DNA of 64,000 nucleotides from Persicaria tinctoria. Taxonomy: Eukaryota; Streptophyta; Magnoliopsida; Caryophyllales; Polygonaceae. The number at the start of each line of letters is the position of its first letter. Within the stretch, counting starts at the first letter, position 1. Below are positions 23,105 to 33,527 of this stretch, piece by piece. The position numbers and the translations under genes were made by a program. The notes below the pieces were generated by a model. That model saw only the letters and a program-made list of their open reading frames with translations, was not told where the DNA came from and did no database searches. The DNA is taken from positions 33,630,001-33,694,000 of the forward strand of contig JBANSL010000001.1 in assembly GCA_037127255.1 (NCBI GenBank), given 5' to 3'.

Positions 23105-25153
23105 ATGGATATATGGCGGAAAACAGTTGATACACAGATTGGTCAGCTAGCCGCAGGAATCCCCAGACAGTCAGGCGCACTCCCTGGATCTTCGGAACCA
23201 AATCCTAAGGGAAAGACTGGACACATCGCCGCTGTGAAACTCAGAAGCGGCCATCAACTGCAAGAGCCGGAGGTCGGAAAGCAGCAAGACAGCGAGGAAC
23301 AGCAAGTCAAGGTCGACAAATCCCTAGTCGATCTCGACCAGGTCCCAGTCGATCTCGAGGAAGGCTTGCTCGACCTCGACAGGAATCTTCAGAAACCTTC
23401 GTCTGCGCCGAAAAGCAACTCGACTGGGCCCAATCTGGTCGACCTCAACAAAGGTCTTTCCGATGTCGAGGAGCCCCTGGTCGAGAAATCTGCAGCAAAT
23501 CCGACGTCTGTTCTGGCTCCGAATCAGAAAAAGAAGTTGCCTTTCCCCACAAAATCTCTAAAGGATCCAGCGGAGAAAAGGTTTCAGCGCTTCATCAAGA
23601 TGCATCAGAAGCTTAACGTCACCATACCCTTCACAGAAGCTCTCAATGAAATGTCGTCCTACGTCAAGTTCCTGAAGGAGATTCTGAGCAAAAAGCGATC
23701 AATGGCGGAAATCACAGAGGAGTTCAGGCATCTGGACATATTGGAGAAGAGGCCGGATCCAGGTAAGTTTGCTATAACTATTGGATTTGGTCCATACAAA
23801 ATTAATGCCCTATGTGATCTTGGAGCTAGTGTTAGTATTATGCCTTTAACGATTTGGTCCAAGATTAAGATAGGTGCCCTGGAGCCTGTGGATGCTAGAC
23901 TTTATATGGCCAACAACACGGTGGTCATTCCAACAGGCATGGTGGAAAATGTCCCGGTACAAGTAGGTAAATTCTTCGTCCCTGCTGATTTCTTAATTGT
24001 TGATATGCAAGAAGATCCTGCTTGTCCCATTATTTTAGGAAGACCATTCTTGGCGACGGTGGATGCCAACATAAGCGTAAGGAAAGGAGTGCTCACCTTC
24101 AACATCAGCGATGAGGTCATTGAGTATTCCTTTAACAAAACTGAAAGGCATACGGGTCCAATGGAAGAGGTCAAATCTATCTCAGCTGGCTACATCACCT
24201 GCGGGGAACCCAAGGTCAGGAATATGACCCCTGAGGAGCTGGAAAAGAGGGATATGGAAGCCCAGGTGGAGGAGATCATGACAATCCTCAAAGAGAACAA
24301 AGGGACTAAGTATGGGGTTAAGATCGACCAGACCATAGTCGATCTCGACCAGACCAAGGAGACTCCACCAGACCCAGCATCGTCGAGCAGCGAACCAGAG
24401 GAGCCGGGCTCGTCGATCTCGACCACCCTACTCGAGGTCGACCAGCACTCGGAGAGCCGAACCCCTGCTTCCTCGACGCTGGCAAATCCAGGACCAGAGC
24501 CTCACTCGAGATCGAGTACGCTACTCGATCTCGACCACGACCAGGCATCCCCGGACTCAGCTTCCTCGAGTACACCAACGCCGGAGCCACCACCCTCATC
24601 GATCTCGACCAGTCTCGTCGAGGTCGACCACCAGTCGGCGCCCCCAAACCCGGTTTTCTCGAGGAGCAAGCCACCAGAGCCAGAGCCCTACTCGACCTCG
24701 AGTAGGCTACTCGATGTCGACGAGCCGCCTTCTTCATCAACTTCTGCCTCTTCGACCAGACATCCACCAGAGCCAGCAGCCTCGTCGATCTCGAGGAGCT
24801 CTAGTCGAGATCGACCAAATACAGTGGTCCCCGATTCCGTCTCTGCGAAGGTGAGCCAAGGTATGGATCTTTCTTCTCCTATTTCCATTAAAGATTTATC
24901 CATACATGGGAGAGGTCTGCCTTGGTATGTACGATTGTGCAGGATTTCCAATGATGAGCCTAAGGAGTATGAAGTTGGAGACAAGCTCTATGTCTCTAAA
25001 TCAAAGGATCATTGGTTTCCTAACAAATTCAACAAAAAGCGGATGGGACCATTCGTGGTGAACAAGATCCATTCTGGAGGATTACAGCTGATAGACAAGA
25101 ATGGAGTCTTATTTGAGGCCCAAGCAACATGGGCCCTGCAGATGCCACCTTGA
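23105..25153 (+). CDS. Protease, 31-aa repeat and integrase-like tail of element B
   Basis: 682-codon open frame continuing gag. Residues 60-130 form an acidic linker with VDLD-type repeats. An aspartic protease follows, active site DLGAS at about residue 238 (23817) and flap/ILGRPFLATVDA near 310. Residues about 437-575 are five tandem 31-residue units (SSISTxLxEVD...PEP) encoded by an exact 93-bp repeat. The last 60 residues contain GDKLYVSKS...KFNKKRMGPFVVNKI, which resembles the GPF/GPY module at the end of Ty3/gypsy integrases. Reverse transcriptase, RNase H and the integrase catalytic core are absent with no break at the join, so this is the evolved form of a non-autonomous element. Confidence 0.8.
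   Translation: MDIWRKTVDTQIGQLAAGIPRQSGALPGSSEPNPKGKTGHIAAVKLRSGHQLQEPEVGKQQDSEEQQVKVDKSLVDLDQVPVDLEEGLLDLDRNLQKPSSAPKSNSTGPNLVDLNKGLSDVEEPLVEKSAANPTSVLAPNQKKKLPFPTKSLKDPAEKRFQRFIKMHQKLNVTIPFTEALNEMSSYVKFLKEILSKKRSMAEITEEFRHLDILEKRPDPGKFAITIGFGPYKINALCDLGASVSIMPLTIWSKIKIGALEPVDARLYMANNTVVIPTGMVENVPVQVGKFFVPADFLIVDMQEDPACPIILGRPFLATVDANISVRKGVLTFNISDEVIEYSFNKTERHTGPMEEVKSISAGYITCGEPKVRNMTPEELEKRDMEAQVEEIMTILKENKGTKYGVKIDQTIVDLDQTKETPPDPASSSSEPEEPGSSISTTLLEVDQHSESRTPASSTLANPGPEPHSRSSTLLDLDHDQASPDSASSSTPTPEPPPSSISTSLVEVDHQSAPPNPVFSRSKPPEPEPYSTSSRLLDVDEPPSSSTSASSTRHPPEPAASSISRSSSRDRPNTVVPDSVSAKVSQGMDLSSPISIKDLSIHGRGLPWYVRLCRISNDEPKEYEVGDKLYVSKSKDHWFPNKFNKKRMGPFVVNKIHSGGLQLIDKNGVLFEAQATWALQMPP
24413..24815 (+). 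repeat. 93-bp (31-codon) hairpin repeat, five units, in the element B ORF
   Basis: TCGA-box pairs start at 24413, 24506, 24599, 24692 and 24785, exactly 93 bp apart. Arms pair in each unit: 24506-24518 with 24522-24534 is a perfect 13-bp stem with a 3-base loop, 24785-24794 pairs perfectly over 10 bp, 24413 and 24599 pair with one U-G wobble, and 24692 has one mismatch. The spacers between hairpins encode Pro/Ser-rich peptide and vary much more. Confidence 0.9.
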
Positions 25154-26642
25154 GCATTAATGGAAAGTCGGCCTAGCGACTATAAAATCTAGAGCATGTA
25201 CATAAACTTTTTAGGACATTTGAGACTTTGTTTTTGTTTTTGGTTTTGAACACTTTTTTGCTATTATGGGTATATGTCTTCTACTTTTCAGGTCCATTGA
25301 TGGAACAAAGCTACATAAATACTCGGTCTAGGAGGTGCTCCATTCGAAATTTTGCGGCTCTGCACTCATGTCTTGTGAGTTTCTTTCTTTACCCTTTACA
25401 TTATTTTTTTATACAGTGAGGACACTGTAATGTTTAAGTATGGGGGTGGGGGAAGGGCTTACATTACGCATAATTGCCATATTTGACATTACTTGTGCAT
25501 ATTTAAAATTTATTTCTTTGAATTGCTACATGGCTATTTTGGAATGCATTATTGATTTATGTGCTTATATGCATGTTTTCCAAAGTTTATAAAAATGACC
25601 CCCATTGAAAATTTTGAAATAATGTCATGGAAGCTTATATTGAACTCGACGATGCAAAACTGGATTCATTAGAGATATAGCATGAAATTACCTAGTAAAG
25701 GGAAGTCACAATGAAGTGCATATTTTCTTGAAAACCATGAAAGGAGGTAAAATTTGAAGTTGCTTTTGACATGTTGCATGATAAGATGATTGAGGACTTT
25801 ATATTTCCAGATAATGCTCATATGTTATATTCCTAGCCTTACCTATGCTTATGCATCACAAAAGCCATAATATGCCTTATTTCAAATATTGCTCCACATG
25901 ATCTAAATATTTGCCATTCTTTACCTTATCCGGGGATTATGTTGAGAATGATGTTACATTATGAAGATGTTATATGGTGATTGTGTTGTTATCATTATTG
26001 GAGTTTGGAAGGAAATTGTTTGAAATATATGGAAAATTTAATGAGTGAAAGAAAATCCAATCACCTCAGGAGATAAAGGTAGATTGACCCTGCTCTCTGA
26101 GATAATAGTTTGGAGAGATGGGACACATTATGAGGAGTCCAAAGCACTAAGTATCCGGGGCCATTCATGACACCCATGTTTGCGACTCGCGAGAAGGCAG
26201 TGCTGAGGTTAGAGAGGTAAAAGCATTATTATTGAGAAAAGCATTATGAAAGGTGATGAATCATAGAAAGAAAGAATGTGGAATGAAACTCAAAGTTTGA
26301 AAGTGATCCATTTCCCCGGATCAAAAGCACCACATTGCCAAAAATTGCCCACCTTTTAGCCTTTTACCAATCTACTCCTTCATGAGCTTAAATTAAAGTC
26401 TTCTTGATTATCAATGCTTTGTCACTTATGAATGTTTATGCATAACCCTCCTTTTGTGAGTAGATGTTGCTTTTACATATTTGCACATGCATGAATCTGT
26501 GACACTAGTACCTTTTCGAGGATGGTAATTGATTGCAGGGTTATATAAGAATGAATCTAAGATGTTGAGAGTTTTGATTTCTTTCCCTGAATGACAAATA
26601 AAAGTATTGCTTGAGGACAAGCAAGCTTAAGTATGGGGTGTC
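25154..26642 (+). other. 3' non-coding region of element B, conserved with C and G
   Basis: About 1.5 kb without a gene. It is closely matched in C (30070-31711) and G (40752-42240), including the landmark CGACGATGCAAAA followed by GATTCATTAGAGATATAG. It holds the purine-rich box TAAGTATGGGGGTGGGGG at 25435-25452 and the terminal polypurine tract TAAGTATGGGGT at 26628-26639. Confidence 0.7.
26628..26642 (+). promoter_or_regulatory. Polypurine tract of element B
   Basis: AAGTATGGGGTG ends two bases before the 3' LTR. The same sequence precedes the LTRs of C (31696-31707) and G (42226-42237, 44908-44919), supporting its role as plus-strand primer. Confidence 0.75.
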
Positions 26643-28820
26643 TGTTGTGAGCTGAATCTGCCATGTTTTACAGTAACTTTTATACTGATTTCTGTATACA
26701 TTGCACTCATTTGGGTTTAGATAGTACATAATCTATGTAGTTTATGCTTATTTGCCAAATTATGGAATCTACACCAGTTTCTGTTTAATTCGTAGAAATC
26801 GAGGCTTTTACAGCAATTCTACAGAAGATCGGAAAAGCTCAGAAAAACACTACAGAAGTCCAAGGTCAAAGCAGCGGAACAAGTCTGAGAGACGAGGCTA
26901 CTCGATCTCGAGTAGGCCCTAGTCGACATAGACCACCATGTCCGAGCACCAGCTTGGTCGACAAGGCCTGATCGAGAGCCAGACAACCCGAGTTCCGGAC
27001 CCTACTCGACCTAGACAAGCACTGATCTAGGTCGACGAAGCCCCGATGCCATGTCCGGAGTCGGCAAGGAAAAGTTGCCCGAGGAGCCGAGGACGACCAG
27101 GAGCACTCGCTGCCAGCGACTCGACTCGCTGCAGCGGAAAAGAAAACTCGCTGCCGCGGACCAAGCCAACCGCTGCCAGCGGAAGAGCCAGCTCGCGGAA
27201 GCGGAAGCAGACAGGCAACTCGACCTCGAGGAGAACTTGTCGAGGTCGACGAAGACTCTGAGACATGTCCGAGCATGTCCGAGCCAGTCGAGCACACCAA
27301 CCCGAGCAGACCATATCGATGACCAGCCTTACTCGACATCGACAAGGGATGGTCAAAGTCGACGAGCACCAGTGAGCCAAAGTCCGAGCCACATCGAGCA
27401 GATTCAAGCCAAGCCGAGGAGCCCAACTCGAGGTCGAGGAGTCCTACTCGAGGTCGACTAGACCGCGTTCCAGAATCTTCTCGACGAGCCTTGTCCGAGT
27501 AGAATTGGAGTTCCTTGGGCGCAAAGTTGCTGAAATCTATCCGAAACTATCAAGTTCTATCTATGGAAGGCGATCTATCAACATGAAGACATATTTCCTT
27601 ATTTAGTTTTATCTTTTCCCTTATGGATTTATTTCCATTAAACACTTATTTATCCTTTAGCAATTTAGATATAATTTTAGATAGAGATAGATATCTTCTT
27701 TCCTAGATTAGCTAGGGAATGAAGGCTATAAATAAGGCCCTAGGGGCTCAGTTTCATTCATCATTCAAGACACAAGTAGTTAGTTCCATTCAGAGATACA
27801 GCTTAGGAGTTTAAGGTTTTTAGGGTTTTGGCTTTCTGCGAAAGTTGATTGCCAAGATTGTAAAGGCTTTGAATTTAGTTAATGCAATTCAGTTTCTTTC
27901 ACCAATCAATGTCTTTTATTGCGATGAGGCGTGAGTAGTCCACCCACTTCTGGGGCTGGGGTGAGCCCGACGGTGGCCATGTGAGGCGATGCGATAAAGG
28001 TCAGATCTTTTGTGTGATTCATCTTCTATCCCTATGAGCATGATTCTTTTGCGAGAGTTGAAGGTGATCCTTGTTTGTGTTATTGAAGCGAAAGTGATCT
28101 TAATGCAACTTGGATTAATTATGTGAAAAAGGGTTAGTAACAATTAGGGTTTATGCGAAAGCCTCTATTTGCCTATTTGTTAATGACGAAAGTTATTTGA
28201 TGGAAAGCATGATCTTTTATGCCTTTATGTGTTACTTTGCATGGTTATCATTGTGGTGTTGATACCCTGGCTTTGGAAGTCTTTTAATATATTGAGTTAA
28301 TTTCTACCGAATTTCTGAGTTCTGTGTTTGAATTTGCAAGCTTTAAAGTTTCTGTCTTTTTCTGTTTCTTGTCGACATAGAGTAGCTTTAGTCAATCTCG
28401 AGGAGGACCCTTGTCGAAGTCGAGTAGAGGCTGGTCTAGGTCGAGTTGGCTTTATTCTGTCTTTGTCAATTTTCACTTTCTGTACTCTGTGTCGAGCAAC
28501 CCTTGTCGATCTCGACAAGCTTGTGGTCGAGATCGAGTAGGACTTTCTGCTTTGCTTCTGTTTTATTTGTTCTTTGCTTTGATTCTTTGCCCTTGCCGGG
28601 TTTATTTGTTTCTTTCCTTTCTGTGTTTTTGTGTTTTGCTGCTTTGTCTGTGAGAATCTGTTGCTACCTGAGAACTGCTGACGTGCTTCCTCGTGGATTC
28701 GATCCTGACTTTTCTCTTACTACAACGGGAGGAAGTCTTGTATTATTTGCTGAGACAGGGAAGTCAATCTGAACTATATTTCATATTTATTTCATACTTG
28801 ACCATCCTCCTGCAACAACA
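26643..28820 (+). repeat. 3' LTR of element B
   Basis: 2,178-bp near-identical partner of 19505-21680, ending at the GAAGT duplication. The first hairpin arms differ from the 5' copy by isolated bases, for example ATCTAG for GTCTAG at about 27025. Confidence 0.92.
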
Positions 28821-28825
28821 GAAGT

Positions 28826-30069
28826 CGACAACCGTGGTCGATATCGACGAAAACCTTATCGATGTCGAGAAAAATCTTATCGATGTCGAGGACTCTGCAA
28901 CACCTCCGACATCTGTTCTGGCTCCAAAGCAGAAAAAGACACCGCATTTCCCTTCCAAGGCGCTAAAAGATCCCACTGCATGTAGGTTTAAACGTTTTGT
29001 TAATATGCTTCAAAAACTGGATGTCTCAATTCCTTTTGCAGAAGCTCTTCAAGAGATGCCTGCTTATGTCAAATTCCTCAAGGAAGTCCTTAGCAACAAG
29101 CGATCACTCTCAGAAATCGTTGGCGAATGCAAACAAATGGACTTCCCTAAGAAGAGACCTGACCCTGGTAAGTTTTCTAATACTGTGGGATTTGGACAGT
29201 ATAAATATGAGTCCTTATGTGATTTAGGAGCAAGCGTGAGTATCATGCCCTTGTCAATCTGGCGAAAAGTAAAGATAGGGTCTATAGAGCTTGTGGATGC
29301 CAAGCTATACATGGAAAACAATACAGTGGTCATCCCTACAGGTATGGTTGAGAATGTCCCTGTCCAAGTTGGTAAGTTCTATGTCCCTACTGATTTCCTT
29401 TTTATAGATTGTGCTGAAGATCCTACTAGTCCTATTATTCTTGGTAGACCATTCCTATCTACTGCAGATGCTAAAATCAGCGTAAAGCATCGATTTCTCA
29501 CCTTCACGATAGGCGACGAGATCTTAGATTTCTCTTTTGGCCCTGCAAAAGAGGAAATTTCATGGCTAGAGGTGAAGAGCATCAGCAACCACGGGATCAA
29601 GCAAACGACAGGGGAAAACACCAGAAGGCAACTCGACATCGACTTGTTTTCCTCGATGTCGACCAAACATCTCGATGTCGACCAAGCTTTCTCGACATCG
29701 ACTTCCCCTACTGAGCACCGGACTTGCCAAGAGCCTAAGTATGGGGTCCCTGTACTCGATGTCGACCAACATTACTCAACATCGACCAACCCTAAGCCCA
29801 AAGATTTATGTTTTGGGCCCGAAAAGGTAAGTTCGGGTATGAGTTCTACTCCTCCTCAGTCCATTAGGAAAATTATAAATAATTTAAGGAGAGGTAAGGC
29901 CCCGTGGCGAGCAAATCTGCGAAGGATGAGAGCTGGAAAGAAAAGGAAGGAAGAAAAGGGATATTATGCAAGCGACCACCTATCAGTTGAGCTTGCATAC
30001 TATAATCAGGATATAGATGATCCAGGAGAAGGGCCAAGCACAAGAGGGGTCCACATTGACGGTCCTTGA
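28826..30069 (+). CDS. Protease ORF of element C (3' part of a gag-protease gene)
   Basis: Open frame of about 414 codons continuing C gag. It opens with VDIDENLIDVEKNLIDVE repeats. The aspartic protease follows with DLGASVSIMPLSIW (29220-29260), TGMVENVPVQVGKF and ILGRPFLSTADA. Next are TCGA boxes encoding STSxxHLDVDQ-type repeats (29634-29790). The C-terminus is basic then acidic (KKRKEEKGYY...YYNQDIDDPGEG) and lacks the GPF tail seen in B and G. The frame has no stop despite the decay of its gag, but the gene is cut in two by element B and so cannot be expressed whole. Confidence 0.78.
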
Positions 30070-31711
30070 GCGCAAGTGGAGAAGTCAGCCTAGCGACTCT
30101 AAAATCTAGAGCATGTATATATAACTTTTGAATTTTGGGACTTTGAAACTTTTGATTTTGGTTTTGTTTTTTTTGTTTTTTGTTTTTTTTAATACTTCAT
30201 GTGGAATCTTGTTTTCAGGAAAAAACTAACAAATTTGCAGGTCGAAGATAACTGGATTTGACCAAACCTGGTCGATATCGACTAAACCTTAGTCGATATC
30301 AGCTCCTGAGGTGGAAATCGGCCACGGGAGGAGGAGAAGCAGCTAGTCGATTTCGACCAACATTACTCGATATCGAGTAATGTTGGTCGATATCGACCAA
30401 AATTCCCCGACATCAACAAGTGCAATTTCCTCGACAAGCCCTGTTTTGCCTTCCTCGATGCATTATTCGGTGAGTTCCTTCCTTTACTCTTGTTTTATTT
30501 GATTTTCATACAGCGGGGACACTGTATATTTTAAGTATGGGGTGGGGGAAGAGCTCATTATCATAATTATATATTTTATTCTTGCTTTTGGTTTTTAACA
30601 TGGTGAATTTTGAGTAAAATTTTAAATTTTTGTGTATAAGGCTAAACTCAAAGTTCTATGAGACATCTCCCAATGCTTGTAAATTGTTCAAAGAAATAGT
30701 GTCATGGAAGCTTTATTGAACTCGACGATGCAAAATTGGATTCATTAGAGATATAGCATGAAACTGCCTAGTAAAAGGAAGTCACAATGAAATGCATATT
30801 TTCTTGAAAACCATGAAAAGAGGTAAAATTTGAAATTGCTTTTGACATGTTGCATGATAAGAGGATGGAGGAATTTATATTTCCATATAATGCTCACTGT
30901 TATAATCATAGCCTTACTTATGCTTATGCATCACAAAAGCCATATTATGCCTTATTTCATATATTTGCTCCATATGATCCAAATATTGCCATTCTTTACC
31001 TTATTTCTTATCCGGGGATTATGTTGAGAATGATGTCACGTTATGGAGATTATTATATGGTGATTGTGTTGTTATTATTGGAGTTTGGTAGGAAATTGTT
31101 TGAATATATGGAAAATTTAATGAGTAAAAGAAAATCCGGTTACCTCAGGAAATAAAGGTAGATCGACCCTGCCTGCGTTGAGATAATAGTTCTGCAGGAT
31201 GGGACACCAATGTGAGGAGTCCAAAGCACTAAGTATTCGGGGTCATTTATGACACCCATGTTTGTGACTCGCGAGAAGGCAGTGTTGAGGTTAGAGAGAT
31301 AAAAGCATTATTATTGATAAAAGCATTATGGAAGGTCATGAATCTTATGGAGAAGGAATGTGGTTTAGAAAGTTTAGAAATAATGCATTTCCCCGAATTA
31401 AACACCACATAGCTAAAAATTGCCCACCTTTAGCCTTTTACCAATCTACTTCTTATTGAGCTTAAATTAAAGTCCTCTTGATTATTAATGCTTTGTCATA
31501 TGGATTGTTTTTGCATAACCCTCCTTTTATGAGTAGATGTTGCTTTTTATTGCACATGCATGGATTTGTGGAACAAGTACGTTTTCGAGATGGTAATTGA
31601 TTGCAGGGTTATATAAGAATGAATCTATGATGTTGAGAGTTTTAAACTCTTCCCCTGAATGACCATCCAAGTTATTGCTTGGGGACAAGCAAGCTTAAGT
31701 ATGGGGTGATT
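30070..31711 (+). other. 3' non-coding region of element C
   Basis: Starts with extra TCGA boxes (30270-30440, TCGATATCGA type) that B and G lack. It then follows the conserved family sequence, with purine boxes at 30532-30550 and 31696-31707, the latter being the polypurine tract. No gene. Confidence 0.65.
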
Positions 31712-33527
31712 TGATGTCCACTAAAATAGCCATGTTTTTATGCACATATTAGCTCCTTATTCTACATACTTTGCATATTTCGGTCTGGGAATATGTTGAA
31801 TTTATGTAATATATCCTTATTTGCAAGAAATATCGCTCTACAAAAGTTTTGCTTTAATATTACAGAATTTAGAGCCATTCCGGGACAAAACAAAGAAGAG
31901 AAGACGGAAGCCAAGAGTTACTCGATTTCGAGAAGACTTCCTCGATATCGAAAAAAGTGTGTGAAGCCAAGCTTGATCGAGGAGAAGCTGGTCGAGAAGC
32001 TGAGGAGAAAAGCCAACTCGAGTAGCAATTTTACTCGATGTCGAGGAAATTCCTCGATATCGACCAAACCAAGAACACATGTCCGAGTCCAAGTCGGGAA
32101 GAAGTTACTCGAGTTAGCCAGATAAGCTGAAGTCGACGACAAAACTCCTCGATGTCGAGGAAATTCCTCGATATCGACTAAACCCAGCACCACACCTGAT
32201 CGCGGATCCGAGGAAGATCTACTCGAGAAAGCCATCCAAGCCAAGTCGACAACATTTCTCCTCGATGTCAAGGAAATTCCTCGATATCGAGCAAAAGTTC
32301 CCTGGGCCGCGACGCTGTTAGGCCTGTCCGAGTCTAGTTGGCTTGCTTGGGCTTGAAGGAAGTCCAAATCTATCCGAATTTATCAAGATCTATCCAAGGA
32401 AGAGAGATTTACCTACCACATGAAGACATGAAGATATTTTAGATATTTAATTATTTCCTTTTAGATTTAATGTTTTATCTTTATTTAAGTTTTATCTTTA
32501 GATAATAGATATAGATTTCTTTCCTTGATTAGCAAGGATTAAGCCCTATAAATAAAGCCCATGGGGCTGATTTTCTAGCATTCAATTCCAGGGAAGTAGT
32601 TCCACATAGAGTTTAGGAGTTCAAAGGTTTTAGGGTTTTGGCGTTCAACGAAAGTTGGAGTGCCGGGATTGTAAAGATTTTGAATTTAGCTTATGCAAGT
32701 TATTCCTTTTCAATCAATGTCTACAAATTGCAATGAGACGCGAGTAGTCCACCTACTTCTAGGGCTGGGGTGAGCCCGACGATGGCCCTGCGTGTTTGAG
32801 GTAAAAATCTGACTTTTATCATGTTTTGAGCATCTACTACCTTTTATGTGTTTATTACCCATTCAATGGAGATCCATGCTAACAACTTGGATTGTAAACA
32901 TAAAATCGGTAGATACAATTAGGGTTTCTTGAAAGAGTTGTCTAATTGTTGGAAAAGGCGAAAGCTTGATCATTCGATGCGATTTGCATGATTATCGTTA
33001 TTCATCTTGCCTTGTGGCTGTTTGGTTATCGTTTTTGCAAACCCCGATCTTGGAATTTTTCTTTCATATATAGTTTATTTCGAAAAAGCCTTGTTCTTTA
33101 TTTTATTTCGTTTTCGTTTCTGTTCTCCTCGATATCGACCAAAATTGGCCGACATCGACTTCTGACGTACGATCCACAAAGATGGCTGTAACTTCTGGTT
33201 TCTACAGGTTCTCGACGTCGACGAAAGTTACTCGATATCGAGTAAAATCTCCTCGATATCGACCAAATTCCGGGAGCTGCTGCCTGCTTGTTTCGACTTG
33301 TCCGATCTTCTGTCGACTAACCCTAGTCGAGATCGGGTAATCTGTTGTCGATTTTTTCCATGAGAATCTTCCGCTGCCTAGGACCCGCTGACCAGCTTCC
33401 TCGAGGATCGAACCTGACTTTCTCTTGCTACATCAGGAGGGAGTCTTGAACATTATTTGTTGGGATCCAATCGGTTTGCTTTATTTTATTCGTATTTAAT
33501 TTGCATTCTCGATTTCCTTCTACAACA
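31712..33527 (+). repeat. 3' LTR of element C
   Basis: Starts TGATGTCC after the polypurine tract and ends at ...CTACAACA, by analogy with the ACAACA ends of B and G. The right edge could be four bases longer (ATCA). TATA-like TATAAATAAAG at 32549-32559. It has its own TCGA hairpin array at 31922-32292. Confidence 0.7.
31922..32292 (+). repeat. Inverted TCGA-box array in the element C LTR, 113-bp period
   Basis: Unit starts at 31922, 32035, 32149 and 32262 (113, 114 and 113 bp). The unit at 32035 has TCGATGTCGAGGAA facing TTCCTCGATATCGA across one base, a 14-bp stem with one G-U pair. The later two units repeat the same box pair with small changes. The box centres (AT, TG) differ from those of B and G, but the design is the same. 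Confidence 0.85.

Larger units (their letters stand above)
19505..28820 (+). mobile_element. Element B: complete non-autonomous Athila-like LTR retrotransposon
   Basis: LTRs 19505-21680 and 26643-28820 (TGTTGTGAGC...GCAACAACA) are flanked by the 5-bp duplication GAAGT (19500-19504 and 28821-28825). The primer site is complementary to tRNA-Asp, as in Athila/Tat elements. The 4.96-kb interior encodes gag, protease and a short integrase-like tail, but no reverse transcriptase, RNase H or integrase core. It is inserted in the gag-protease linker of element C. The LTRs are near-identical, with a few dozen single-base differences by eye. Confidence 0.93.
28826..33527 (+). mobile_element. Element C, right part: protease ORF, 3' region and 3' LTR
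   Basis: Continuation of element C after removal of B. It contains the protease frame, the conserved 3' non-coding region and an LTR whose start (TGATGTCCACTAAAAT) differs from that of B and G. No target duplication can be tested because the 5' end is missing. Confidence 0.8.

Noticed and set aside
24413..24815. CRISPR-like regular repeat-spacer pattern
   Set aside because: It is in a plant retrotransposon ORF, the repeats are inverted pairs of about 30 bp with in-frame coding spacers, and there are no cas genes.
21681..26642. Endogenous plant pararetrovirus
   Set aside because: LTRs, a tRNA-Asp primer site, target duplication and an Athila-type Gag show an LTR retrotransposon. There is no movement protein or coat protein of caulimovirid type.
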